Of a DNA stretch of 64,000 nucleotides, positions 35,345 through 42,897 are shown in pieces. The notes beneath the pieces were generated by a model. It was given only the letters and a program-made list of their open reading frames with translations. It did no database searches and had not been told where the DNA came from. This DNA is from CAYUHJ01 sp964444365 (GTDB lineage Bacteria > Planctomycetota > Planctomycetia > Gemmatales > Gemmataceae): assembly GCA_964444365.1 (NCBI GenBank), contig CAYUHJ010000007.1:1-64000 (forward strand). Reading direction: 5' to 3'. Position 1 is the stretch's first letter; every line of letters starts with the position of its first letter. The position numbers and the translations under genes are program-made.

Positions 35345-36174
35345 GACTCAAACAGTCTCCGACGTATGGAAAATTTCGGATAGACAGCGCGTACTGGCTT
35401 GAGATCACCACAAAATTCAGCGAATGTACTCGTAACTTGTATGATGGTACAGTCGTGTGTAGCTCCGTCGAAGCTAAACTTCACAATTGCACCATAATGT
35501 GCCCCCCTTATACCGATCGACAGCCAGCCCGATTCACCGTCCGGCTCTTCTGCGGTGCAAATGATGGGGATAAAGTCCTGTACAACCGGGTCATCCCACT
35601 CTGGCCAACTGTGTCCCTGCTCGATTTGAAGTATGCGCCAGGGCAAGTCAAGCTGTTGATACTGAAACGTTGTTGCGAATCGCTTGCCCGGTCCGCCATA
35701 CGGAGTGCCGTCAGGCGAAATGATCGCAAAGATATAGATCAGCGGATCGTGATAGTCACTTCCCGTATTGAAAAGTACAGAGTCCGACCAGATCGCATTC
35801 GTATTCAATAGAAATGCCTGACAATCAATGGGCAACTTCAGATTAAAGCGATGCTCAACAGCACGAACTGCATCATGTGTTGGTTGCGGGCGGTGCTGTT
35901 TGAATTTGATGTGATCGCAACACACCCCCACCGGCGGCCGACTCACCCGCGCCACCCACACCGCGTCCAGACCCGCACCGAGCGCCCGTACTTCGGACGC
36001 ATCGCCCGGCCGGTTGCCATCCCGCCACGGCTTCGCCCATTCCAGTTCCGCCCGCAAGTACGCGCCGCGCGGGTCGCCGCGTTCGTCCAGCCAGTCGGCG
36101 TACACCAACCGCGGCAGGTCGTCGCCCGGCGAGTCCACGATCGTGCGGATGAACGCATCGTCCTCGGGCGTCAT
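35341..36174 (-). CDS. TIGR02996 domain protein with SUKH-like C-terminal part
   Basis: A 277-residue protein. Residues 1-50 are the TIGR02996 repeat-companion domain of planctomycetes (DAFIRTIVDSPGDDLPRLVYAD, WLDERGDPRGAYLRAEL). Residues about 95-265 have a SMI1/KNR4 (SUKH)-like pattern: VRAVEHRFNLKLPIDCQAFLL, then YHDPLIYIFAI and an aromatic-rich C-terminus. SUKH proteins include immunity proteins and scaffolds, so this role is only suggestive. Base composition is less GC-rich than the neighbouring gcv genes (35341-35900). It overlaps both neighbours by ATGA. Confidence 0.65.
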   Translation of the reverse strand: MTPEDDAFIRTIVDSPGDDLPRLVYADWLDERGDPRGAYLRAELEWAKPWRDGNRPGDASEVRALGAGLDAVWVARVSRPPVGVCCDHIKFKQHRPQPTHDAVRAVEHRFNLKLPIDCQAFLLNTNAIWSDSVLFNTGSDYHDPLIYIFAIISPDGTPYGGPGKRFATTFQYQQLDLPWRILQIEQGHSWPEWDDPVVQDFIPIICTAEEPDGESGWLSIGIRGAHYGAIVKFSFDGATHDCTIIQVTSTFAEFCGDLKPVRAVYPKFSIRRRLFES

Positions 36175-36416
36175 GCGGCACCCGGCGTCGGGACGCCCGT
36201 CTGAAGTGGACCCAGCAACCGCACGCCGGTCACGTCGGGCAGGTCGATGATCTCGAAGTCCTCGATCCGCGGGCACACCGTGATCCGCTCGCCCTTGACC
36301 GCGATGGTGATGTGATTGCGGCTCCCGACGAGAATCTCTCTCCCGTCCTTCAGCACCAACTGGAACGGCTGAAACGGCTCGGTCCAGTAGAGTGTTCGCA
36401 CGTCTTCGGTCGTCAT
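36171..36416 (-). CDS. small planctomycete paralogue, copy B
   Basis: An 81-residue protein: LYWTEPFQPFQLVLKDGREIL, GSRNHITIAV and IEDFEIIDLPDVTGVRL. It shows the same RPF.PF.. L.DGR...V pattern as the copy at 36428 and belongs to a small single-domain family seen repeatedly in planctomycete genomes. Its stop overlaps the next start as ATGA. Function unknown. Confidence 0.6.
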   Translation of the reverse strand: MTTEDVRTLYWTEPFQPFQLVLKDGREILVGSRNHITIAVKGERITVCPRIEDFEIIDLPDVTGVRLLGPLQTGVPTPGAA

Positions 36417-36427
36417 GTCCGCTCCCT

Positions 36428-36652
36428 TCAACCCAGGATCGAGGTGTGGGGAAATTCCAGGTCCGTCACCAGCAGCAAGTCGACGATGTGAGCCGACCCG
36501 CTCGGGCTTTCCACGATCGCCGACCGCCCTTCCGGTGGCATTTCGATGCACTCCGGCGACGGAACCGCGATGGACCGGCTACCCGCCAGGTGAATGATAA
36601 ACGGCCGAAACAGTCGGCGGGCGACCGTGTTTCGTAGGAAATCGGGCGTCAT
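36428..36652 (-). CDS. small planctomycete paralogue, copy A
   Basis: A 74-residue protein: FLRNTVARRLFRPFIIHLAG, IAVPSPECIEMPPEGRSAIV and HIVDLLLVTDLEF. The same pattern as the copy at 36171 (a strand, a D/AGR turn and a hydrophobic C-terminal strand). ATG 36652 overlaps the stop of the first DUF4058 gene by four bases. Function unknown. Confidence 0.6.
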   Translation of the reverse strand: MTPDFLRNTVARRLFRPFIIHLAGSRSIAVPSPECIEMPPEGRSAIVESPSGSAHIVDLLLVTDLEFPHTSILG

Positions 36653-37446
36653 GCCAACACCCCCTTCGCCCGCAACACGCCGGCGGCCCACGCCGCTTGT
36701 TCCTCGGTCAGCGGCGGGTCGGGCGGGTCGTCGTACCGCACCATTTCCCCGTAGCGGGCCCCGTCGTAGCAGCGGTCGAACACGGGTTGCAGGTCGACCG
36801 AGACGGGTTCGATGTCCCAGTCCAGCGGAATGAGGATCGCCGGCAAGCGGTCCGCCAGGCGGATCGGGGCGAGGAAGCACTTCGCTTCTGCCATCGGCAC
36901 CAGGATGCTGACGTGGTAGTCGGTGCCCGGCGGGATTTGGTCCTTCGGGAACGCCGTCACGTGCGACCCCGCGCGAAGCAGGTCGATCTCGACGACGTTC
37001 ACGCTCGACGCCCGGTACTCGTTCTGTTTTTGCAAGTAGGCAGTCCGCCCGCCGTCGCCGGGTTTCTTGTTCGATCGGCTGACCACCTCGACCGCGGTCA
37101 CGAGTCGCTTCCCCTGCGTGGAGCGAATTTCCAGATACGGCTCCTCGTAGGGGTCAGATGTCGTCGAATTCGCGGCCAATAGTCCGGATCGCGTCAGCGT
37201 CGCGACCGCGACTCCACCCTCTTTCGGAACGTGCGACCCGTTTCGATCCCGGCCGAAGACGCTCACGTCCGGTTCCCGCCGGAGTTCGTCGTCGACCCAG
37301 ACGCGGTTCTTGGTCGTGGCGACGTAGCCCTGCGGAAGGACGGCGTTAATCGCCTCCTTCAACAAGTAAGTCAGCCCGTCGTGCAAGTCGGGAAACGTCT
37401 GCTCCCCCTCCAGCCACGGGTCCATACCGGGAAACGGCGACGGCAT
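36649..37446 (-). CDS. DUF4058 family protein, copy 1 of 3
   Basis: A 265-residue protein with all DUF4058 hallmarks: the invariant start MPSPFPGMDPWLE, GYVATTKNRVWVDDELRREPDVSVF, YLEIRSTQGKRLVTAVEVVSRSNK, VNVVEIDLLRAG, and DLQPVFDRCYDGARYGEMV with PPDPPLTEEQAAWAAGVLR at the end. The E-x-R...V-E-V-x-S-x-S-x-K spacing resembles the catalytic core of PD-(D/E)XK nuclease-fold proteins such as Uma2. That is an inference; the family has no established function. ATG 37446 lies one base after the stop of copy 2. Confidence 0.8.
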   Translation of the reverse strand: MPSPFPGMDPWLEGEQTFPDLHDGLTYLLKEAINAVLPQGYVATTKNRVWVDDELRREPDVSVFGRDRNGSHVPKEGGVAVATLTRSGLLAANSTTSDPYEEPYLEIRSTQGKRLVTAVEVVSRSNKKPGDGGRTAYLQKQNEYRASSVNVVEIDLLRAGSHVTAFPKDQIPPGTDYHVSILVPMAEAKCFLAPIRLADRLPAILIPLDWDIEPVSVDLQPVFDRCYDGARYGEMVRYDDPPDPPLTEEQAAWAAGVLRAKGVLA

Positions 37447-37447
37447 G

Positions 37448-38230
37448 TCACACCTTCCCTTTCAGGACGCCGGCGGCCCACTCCGCCTGTTCCGCGGTCA
37501 GCGGCGGGTCGGGCGGGGAATCGTACCGGACGAGTTCCGGGTATCGGCCCGTGTCGTAGGCGCGGTCGAGCAGCGGTTGCAAGTCCACCGTGACGGGTGG
37601 CACACCCCGGTCGAGCGGAATGCCGATCGCGGGCAGGCGGTCGGCCATCTTGATCGGTGCGGCGTACCGCTTCACCGGCGGGCCGGCGACCCAAACGCTC
37701 GCGTGGTAGTCGAACGCACCCCCGACCTGTTCGAGCCGCGGCCGGGACGCCGCCGTCGTGTGGGCACCGGCCCGCAACAGGTCGATCTCCACGATGTTGA
37801 CGCCGCCGAGCCGGTACTCCTGCTGCTTGTCGAGGTAAGCCGTCCGCCCCGGCGACCCGGCCGCCTTGTTCGCCGGGCTCAACACCTCGAACGCCGTCAC
37901 GACCCGCTTCCCGCGGTCGGTGAGGATCTCCAGGTACGGCACCTCGACCGGGTCGGCCGACACCTCCTCCTCGCCGAGTTCGAGCAACCCGGGCAGGGTG
38001 GCCACGGCCGCGCCACCGGACGGGGGGCTGCCGCGACCGAGGACGCTCACGTCCGGCTCGCGACGGGTGAACGGGTCGACCCAGACGAGTCTCCGCGTCG
38101 TCGCGACGTACCCCGGCGGCATCTTCGCGTTCAGGACTTCGCTCAGGTAAATCACGAGGCGTTCGTGCAGGTCCGGGAACAGGTCCGCGGACTCCAGCCA
38201 CGGGTCCATACCGGGAAACGGCGACGGCAT
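37448..38230 (-). CDS. DUF4058 family protein, copy 2 of 3
   Basis: A 260-residue protein. MPSPFPGMDPWLES opens it, followed by YLEILTDRGKRVVTAFEVLSP (with ANK), VNIVEIDLLRAGAHT and DLQPLLDRAYDTGRYPELV; it ends PPDPPLTAEQAEWAAGVLKG. Its C-terminal 75 residues are almost identical to copy 3, so this pair is the most recent duplication. One base separates its start from the stop of copy 3. Function unknown; same fold argument as for copy 1. Confidence 0.8.
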   Translation of the reverse strand: MPSPFPGMDPWLESADLFPDLHERLVIYLSEVLNAKMPPGYVATTRRLVWVDPFTRREPDVSVLGRGSPPSGGAAVATLPGLLELGEEEVSADPVEVPYLEILTDRGKRVVTAFEVLSPANKAAGSPGRTAYLDKQQEYRLGGVNIVEIDLLRAGAHTTAASRPRLEQVGGAFDYHASVWVAGPPVKRYAAPIKMADRLPAIGIPLDRGVPPVTVDLQPLLDRAYDTGRYPELVRYDSPPDPPLTAEQAEWAAGVLKGKV

Positions 38231-38231
38231 G

Positions 38232-39005
38232 TCACACCTTCCCTTTTAGGATGCCGGCGGCCCACGCCGCTTGTTCCGCGGTTAGTGGCGGGTCGGGTGG
38301 GGAATCGTACCGCACGAGTTCCGGGTATCGGCCGGTGTCGTACGCCCGGTCGAGCAGTGGCTGCAAGTCCACCGTCACCGGAGTCACACCGCGGTCGAGC
38401 GGAATGCCGATCGAGGGGAGGCGGTCCGGAAGCCTGAAGGCGGCCGCGAAAAACTGCGACGCAGAGCCAGCGACCACGACACTGATGTGGTAGTCGAATG
38501 CCGGCTCCAGCTTGCGAACCCGCGACCGTGGCACCGCACTGGTATACGCGCCGGCGCGAAGGCAGTCGACTTCGACGAGGTTCGCGTCGGCCCGCAAAAC
38601 CTCGCGCTGTTTCTTGAGGTAGGCCCGCCGCCCGCGACCTGAGCGAACCTTGTTCGACGGACTCAGCAGTTCGATGACCGTGACGAGTCGCTTCCCGCGA
38701 TCCGCTCGAATTTCGAGGTAAGGCACTTTCCGTTGTTGACGCTCGGTGCCCACGGCAACCAGTCCCCTCAACTCCCGGAGGTCATGGGCGGCACCGGGCG
38801 GCGTAACCGGTCCGAACGCGGCGACATCGGGGACACGCGCGTCGTGCGACTCCGTCCAGACCAAGTAGTTCCCCAAAGCGACGTACCCTGCCGGCATCCG
38901 AGCGTTCAGCGACTCGCGAAGCAACGCGATGATCGTGGCGTGCAGGTCCGGAAACAGATCCGGCGCTTCCAGCCACGGGTCCATACCGGGAAACGGCGAC
39001 GGCAT
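38232..39005 (-). CDS. DUF4058 family protein, copy 3 of 3
   Basis: A 257-residue protein with MPSPFPGMDPWLEAPD, GYVALGNYLVWTESHDARVPD, YLEIRADRGKRLVTVIELLSP (then SNK), LVEVDCLRAGAYT and the shared C-terminus. First of the three DUF4058 genes transcribed, 25 bases after the gcvPA stop. Its ELLSPSNK motif is close to the VEVLSPS motif of the Uma2 family, two genes upstream in the same operon. Confidence 0.8.
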   Translation of the reverse strand: MPSPFPGMDPWLEAPDLFPDLHATIIALLRESLNARMPAGYVALGNYLVWTESHDARVPDVAAFGPVTPPGAAHDLRELRGLVAVGTERQQRKVPYLEIRADRGKRLVTVIELLSPSNKVRSGRGRRAYLKKQREVLRADANLVEVDCLRAGAYTSAVPRSRVRKLEPAFDYHISVVVAGSASQFFAAAFRLPDRLPSIGIPLDRGVTPVTVDLQPLLDRAYDTGRYPELVRYDSPPDPPLTAEQAAWAAGILKGKV

Positions 39006-39030
39006 GTGATGCCCTCCGAGGGTTCCCCCA

Positions 39031-40380
39031 TTAGAGCACAGCCCGCACCGCCGACGCGAGGCCGTCGATCTCGCGTTTGGTGCGCTTCTCCGTGACGGCG
39101 ACCGTCAGGCTGTCGGCGTACTGCGGGTACCACCGGCCGAGCGGCAACCCGGCGTGGTAGCCGGCCGTGCGGAGTTGGGCGAGGGTCGCGTCCACGTTGC
39201 CGGGGAACTTGACCGCGAACTCCTTGAAGAACGGCCGGTCCGGGAACCGCAGCGAGACGCCGGGGATTTTTGCCAGTTCGGACGCGGCGTAATGGGCCTT
39301 CTTCAGGCACAGCTCGGCGGTATCCTTCAAGCCTTGCGGCCCGAGCGCGGTCAGGTACACGGCCGCTCGCAGGGCGAAAAGCCCCTGGTTCGTGCAGATG
39401 TTGCTCGTCGCGCGGTTGCGGGCGATGTGCTGCTCGCGGGCTTGCAGCGTCAGCACCCAGCACCGCTTTCCGTTGCGGTCGACCGTCTCGCCGACGAGTC
39501 GGCCGGGGATCTTTCGCACGAACTCGGAGCGGCACGCGAGAATCCCGAGGTACGGCCCGCCGAAGAGCAGCGGCGTGCCGAGGCCCTGCCCTTCCGCGAC
39601 GGCGATGTCCGCGCCGTAGTCGGCGGGCCGCTTGAGCAAGCCGACGGAGATCGGGTCGAACGCCGCAATGAACAGCGCCCCCACCTTCCGGGCCGCGTCG
39701 CCGACGGCTTGCATCTCTTCGAGGTGGCCGAAGAAGTTCGGCGACTGTGCGATCACCGCGACGGTCGAATCCGTGACGGCCGCCTTCACGTCGTCGGGGT
39801 TCAGGAACCCGTCCGGCGTCGGCAGGGTGCGAACCGTGCAGTTCAGGTTCGCCATGTACGTCGTCAGCGTCTCGCGGTATTCGGGGTGGACGCTCTCGGC
39901 GACGAGCACTTCCCCCGTGCGGCCGGTGAACCCGAGGGCCATGAGCACCGCTTCCGCGACCGCCGAGCCGCCCTCGTAGAGCGAGGCGTTCGCCACGTCG
40001 AGCCCGGACAGCTGGCACATCAGCGTCTGGTACTCGAAGACGGCCTGCAACGTCCCCTGGGACGCTTCCGCCTGGTACGGCGTGTACGCGGTGTAGTACT
40101 CGGACCGGCCCGCGACGGCGTCGACGACGCTGGGGACGAAGTGGTCGTAGGCCCCGCCGCCGAGGAAGCAGACGGCGTCCGACGCGGACGTGTTCTTCTT
40201 GGCGAGCAACGCGATGTGCTCGGACAGTTCGATCTCGGTGAGCGCCGGCGGGATGTTCAACGGCCGCTCGAGGCGGACGTCCGCGGGAAGAGGGGCGAAC
40301 AGGTCTTCGACCGACGACACCCCGATCCGGGCCAGCATCGCGGCCACGTCGGCCGGGGTGTTCAAGACGTACTCGGACAC
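39031..40380 (-). CDS. gcvPA: glycine dehydrogenase (decarboxylating) subunit 1, P-protein alpha
   Basis: A 449-residue subunit that forms the P-protein heterotetramer with GcvPB. Conserved blocks: VCFLGGGAYDHFVPSVVDAV, SEYYTAYTPYQAEASQGTLQ, FEYQTLMCQLSGLDVANASLY, EGGSAVAEA, FNPD-type LNPDDVKAAV, CSNICTNQ-type TSNICTNQGLFALRAA. GTG 40380 is chosen because GGAGG lies seven bases upstream; an in-frame ATG at 40407 has no such site. Separated from gcvPB by six genes not known to be part of glycine cleavage. Confidence 0.94.
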   Translation of the reverse strand: MSEYVLNTPADVAAMLARIGVSSVEDLFAPLPADVRLERPLNIPPALTEIELSEHIALLAKKNTSASDAVCFLGGGAYDHFVPSVVDAVAGRSEYYTAYTPYQAEASQGTLQAVFEYQTLMCQLSGLDVANASLYEGGSAVAEAVLMALGFTGRTGEVLVAESVHPEYRETLTTYMANLNCTVRTLPTPDGFLNPDDVKAAVTDSTVAVIAQSPNFFGHLEEMQAVGDAARKVGALFIAAFDPISVGLLKRPADYGADIAVAEGQGLGTPLLFGGPYLGILACRSEFVRKIPGRLVGETVDRNGKRCWVLTLQAREQHIARNRATSNICTNQGLFALRAAVYLTALGPQGLKDTAELCLKKAHYAASELAKIPGVSLRFPDRPFFKEFAVKFPGNVDATLAQLRTAGYHAGLPLGRWYPQYADSLTVAVTEKRTKREIDGLASAVRAVL

Positions 40381-40408
40381 GAAGCAACCTCCGGGGAATG
40401 CGGGCAAG

Positions 40409-41149
40409 TCAACTGGCCGGCAGCGAGCGGACGAACTCGCGGAATTGACGAACGATTTCCGGGTACTTCACCGACGGGGCCAGCTTCAAAAACCGTGCAA
40501 GTTCGGCAACCGGCAGCGTCGGAATGGCGACGCTTGCTGCGACCGGTACGTAGTTTCCGGCAGGGTCCAGGCGAAGAATCGTCAGTTCCTCCCCGTCGAA
40601 TCGCCAGACCTCCGGAACTCGAAATGCCGCGTAGATTGGCAGCTTCGGGACGGCCGATCGCGTGTTCTCGACTTCAACGGCAAGGTCGGGCGGTGGGTCT
40701 TTCGAGAAGTCTAAGTCGCGGTATCCGTCCGCCAGTCCGACATTCTGGATGTAGTAGCAATCGTCAGGCTCGAATCCCTTGTCGAGATCTTCGCGTCGGA
40801 TCGACATGCCGCCGCTCGGGGCGAAATCGACCCCCGTGTCGATCAGAAACGTCTCGATCATGGCACTGAGTGTTTTCTTCCACCGTTCGTGAAGGTTCCC
40901 GACGGACACGATTTCCACCTCCCCGTCCGAGTAGGTGATTCGGACCGCCTTCCGCCCTGCTGCGACCCGAACATCAAGGAGTCGCTGGTAATCGGCCCAG
41001 CTCGCACCGGAAAAGGCGAACTGCCAGCGATCCCACGACGAGGAAATGAGATAACACGCCGCATCGACGGCGGTCATTGTCGCGGTGGGACTTGCCGGCA
41101 CGGGGGTCGGAATCGACTCAACAGGCTCAGGAGCGATTGCGGGACTCAT
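40409..41149 (-). CDS. Uma2 family protein (DUF820, PD-(D/E)XK nuclease-like)
   Basis: A 246-residue protein. Residues about 45-215 match the Uma2/DUF820 family: WADYQRLLDVRV, VRITYSDGEVEIVS, FAPSGGMSIRREDLDKGFEPDDCYYI-type sequence, PPDLAVEVENTRS, KLPIYAAFRVPEVWRFDGE and LTILRLD. The D...ExE-like positions fit the restriction-endonuclease fold, but nuclease activity has not been shown for most members. It sits between gcvH and gcvPA with short spacings (21 and 28 bases), clearly within the operon. Confidence 0.8.
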   Translation of the reverse strand: MSPAIAPEPVESIPTPVPASPTATMTAVDAACYLISSSWDRWQFAFSGASWADYQRLLDVRVAAGRKAVRITYSDGEVEIVSVGNLHERWKKTLSAMIETFLIDTGVDFAPSGGMSIRREDLDKGFEPDDCYYIQNVGLADGYRDLDFSKDPPPDLAVEVENTRSAVPKLPIYAAFRVPEVWRFDGEELTILRLDPAGNYVPVAASVAIPTLPVAELARFLKLAPSVKYPEIVRQFREFVRSLPAS

Positions 41150-41170
41150 CCTTCATTCCTCCCCTCGAAC

Positions 41171-41554
41171 TCAGTGCTCGTCCGCGATCTGTGCATCATA
41201 CGCGGCCTTCGCCATCAGGTGGTCGGTCGTCGCGCCGGGCGCGAGCCTCACCTTGACGAACCACCCCTTCTCGTAGGGGTCTTCGTTGATGAGCCCCGTG
41301 TCCTTGACCGCGGACTCGTTCACCGCCACAACCTCCCCGGCGACCGGCGAGTAAATCGCCGACGTGCTCTTGACGGACTCGATCACGCCGATCTCGTCCC
41401 CCGGCTTCACGGCCTTCCCGACCTTCGGCAGTTCGAGGTACGTCACGTCCGTCAACTGGTCCACGGCGAACCGCGTGATGCCCACGGTGGCGACGCCGTC
41501 CGCGACGGCGGCCCACTCGTGCGACTTGGCGTAGCGAAGCGTTTCGAGATCCAT
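41171..41554 (-). CDS. gcvH: glycine cleavage system H protein
   Basis: A 127-residue lipoyl carrier that shuttles the aminomethyl group from the P-protein to the T-protein. The lipoylation motif IESVKSTSAIYSPVAGEVV contains Lys62. The start is typical (LRYAKSHEWAAV), as is ALVNEDPY-like GLINEDPYEKGWFVKVRL near the end. Length is normal. CAGGAG precedes ATG 41554 at a good distance. 25 bases from gcvT. Confidence 0.95.
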   Translation of the reverse strand: MDLETLRYAKSHEWAAVADGVATVGITRFAVDQLTDVTYLELPKVGKAVKPGDEIGVIESVKSTSAIYSPVAGEVVAVNESAVKDTGLINEDPYEKGWFVKVRLAPGATTDHLMAKAAYDAQIADEH

Positions 41555-41579
41555 GGCATTCTCCTGGCGAGTGGAACAG

Positions 41580-42647
41580 TCACTTCTTCCGCTTGTAGAA
41601 GGGCAACGGCACGACGGTCGCGGGCACGACGGTCCCCCGCAAGTCGATGCCGAGCTTCGTGCCGACGGCCGAATTTGCGGCCGGCACATAGCCCATCGCG
41701 ATCGACTTCTCCACCCACGGGGCGTAGCTGCCGCTCGTCACGGTGCCGATGGGCGAGCCGTCGAGCACGATCGGCGAGCCCTCGCGGGCGGCGCGTTTGC
41801 CTTCGAGTTCCAACCCGACGCGGACCGTGCCCGGTGTCGCCGCCTGAATCGCGGCCTTGCCGATGAAGTACTTCTCGAACTTCACCGCCCAGCCGAGGCC
41901 CGCCTGAATCGGGTTGATCGTCTCCGAAAGTTCGTGCCCGTAGAGCGGCATCGCGGCTTCGAGCCGTAACGTGTCGCGTGCCCCGAGCCCGCACGGCACC
42001 GCCCCGCGGCCGATGAGCTCTTCCCACAGCGACTGGCCGAGCTCGTTCGGCACGATCGCCTCGACGCCGTCCTCGCCGGTGTAGCCGGTTCGGCTCACGA
42101 TGCTGGGGTTGCGGCAGTACAACGCAGGCGATGCGAAGTAGTACTTCAGCGTGGACACGTCCACGTCGAACAGCCCCTCGCAGAGCTTGACTGCGTTCGG
42201 CCCCTGCACGGCGATCATCGTCGTCTCGGTCGTCATGTCCGAGATGTCGACCTTCTTGCCGACCCGCTGCTGCTCGAACCACGCGAGAATCTTCGGCCGG
42301 TTGGAGGCATTCACCACGACGGAGAAGCCGTAGGGCCAGCGGTAGACGAGGATGTCGTCGAGGATGCCCCCCGCTTCGTTGCAGACGAGCCCGTACCGGA
42401 CCTGATCGCTTTTCATCCCCGCGACGCTGTTCGTGAACAGGCTTTCGAGGAACGGGAGGGCGTCCGCCCCGCCCACCGAAATGCGGGCCATGTGCGAGAT
42501 GTCGAACAGCCCGGCCGCGGTGCGAACCGCCTTGTGCTCCGCCAGAACCCCGGCGTACTGCACCGGCATGTCCCAGCCGCCGAACGGGACCATGCGGGCG
42601 CCGTGGGAAACGTGCCAGTCGTACAACGGCGTGCGGAGGTTCGCCAC
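41580..42647 (-). CDS. gcvT: aminomethyltransferase (glycine cleavage T protein)
   Basis: A 355-residue tetrahydrofolate-dependent enzyme that releases ammonia and forms 5,10-methylene-THF. Conserved blocks: TPLYDWHVSHGARMVPFGGWDMPVQY at the N-terminus, LFDISHMARI, CNEAGGILDDILVYR, SRTGYTGEDGVE, AARDTLRLEAAMPLYGHEL-type sequence and GLGWAVKFEK. The start is uncertain. GTG 42647 gives a standard N-terminus; in-frame GTG 42656, ATG 42701 and ATG 42791 also exist, but the last two would put the hairpin 42661-42699 inside the gene. Promoter-proximal gene of the gcv polycistron. Confidence 0.93.
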   Translation of the reverse strand: MANLRTPLYDWHVSHGARMVPFGGWDMPVQYAGVLAEHKAVRTAAGLFDISHMARISVGGADALPFLESLFTNSVAGMKSDQVRYGLVCNEAGGILDDILVYRWPYGFSVVVNASNRPKILAWFEQQRVGKKVDISDMTTETTMIAVQGPNAVKLCEGLFDVDVSTLKYYFASPALYCRNPSIVSRTGYTGEDGVEAIVPNELGQSLWEELIGRGAVPCGLGARDTLRLEAAMPLYGHELSETINPIQAGLGWAVKFEKYFIGKAAIQAATPGTVRVGLELEGKRAAREGSPIVLDGSPIGTVTSGSYAPWVEKSIAMGYVPAANSAVGTKLGIDLRGTVVPATVVPLPFYKRKK

Positions 42648-42660
42648 GGGAGCCACCGGG

Positions 42661-42699
42661 AAAAAAGGCGGGGCGGCCCCACGCAGGAGGAGCCGCCCC
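42661..42699 (-). promoter_or_regulatory. terminator-like hairpin in the gcvT leader (candidate attenuator)
   Basis: Read in the gcvT direction: stem GGGGCGGC / GCCGCCCC with a 14-base loop, then GCC and six Ts, ending about five bases before the first candidate GTG start. This is the form of an intrinsic terminator placed directly before the first gene of an operon. I found no glycine-riboswitch-like core in the leader between gcvT and cinA, so any anti-terminator would be of another kind. Confidence 0.6.
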
Positions 42700-42897
42700 A
42701 TGACAGGACGATAGTAGTTTTCCGGACCATTGTCCATCCGAGGTGGGGGACCTGGCAGCTGGGTCAAGCCGGCTTGGCGGCGCAGACCCACCGGCGCGGC
42801 AACGAGCGACGGCCATTCGGGTAGGACTGCGCCGAAGCGGGTGGACCCACCCTACAAATAGATTGTGTGCCACCAGTCCACGCCGTGCGGGGCCGCG

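Noticed and set aside
41580..42791. gcvT starting at ATG 42791 (403 residues)
   Set aside because: The extra N-terminus is not like GcvT and would be translated through the terminator-like hairpin.
42720..42897. Glycine riboswitch upstream of gcvT
   Set aside because: The leader lacks the conserved tandem-aptamer core seen in glycine riboswitches; only the terminator-like hairpin is supported.
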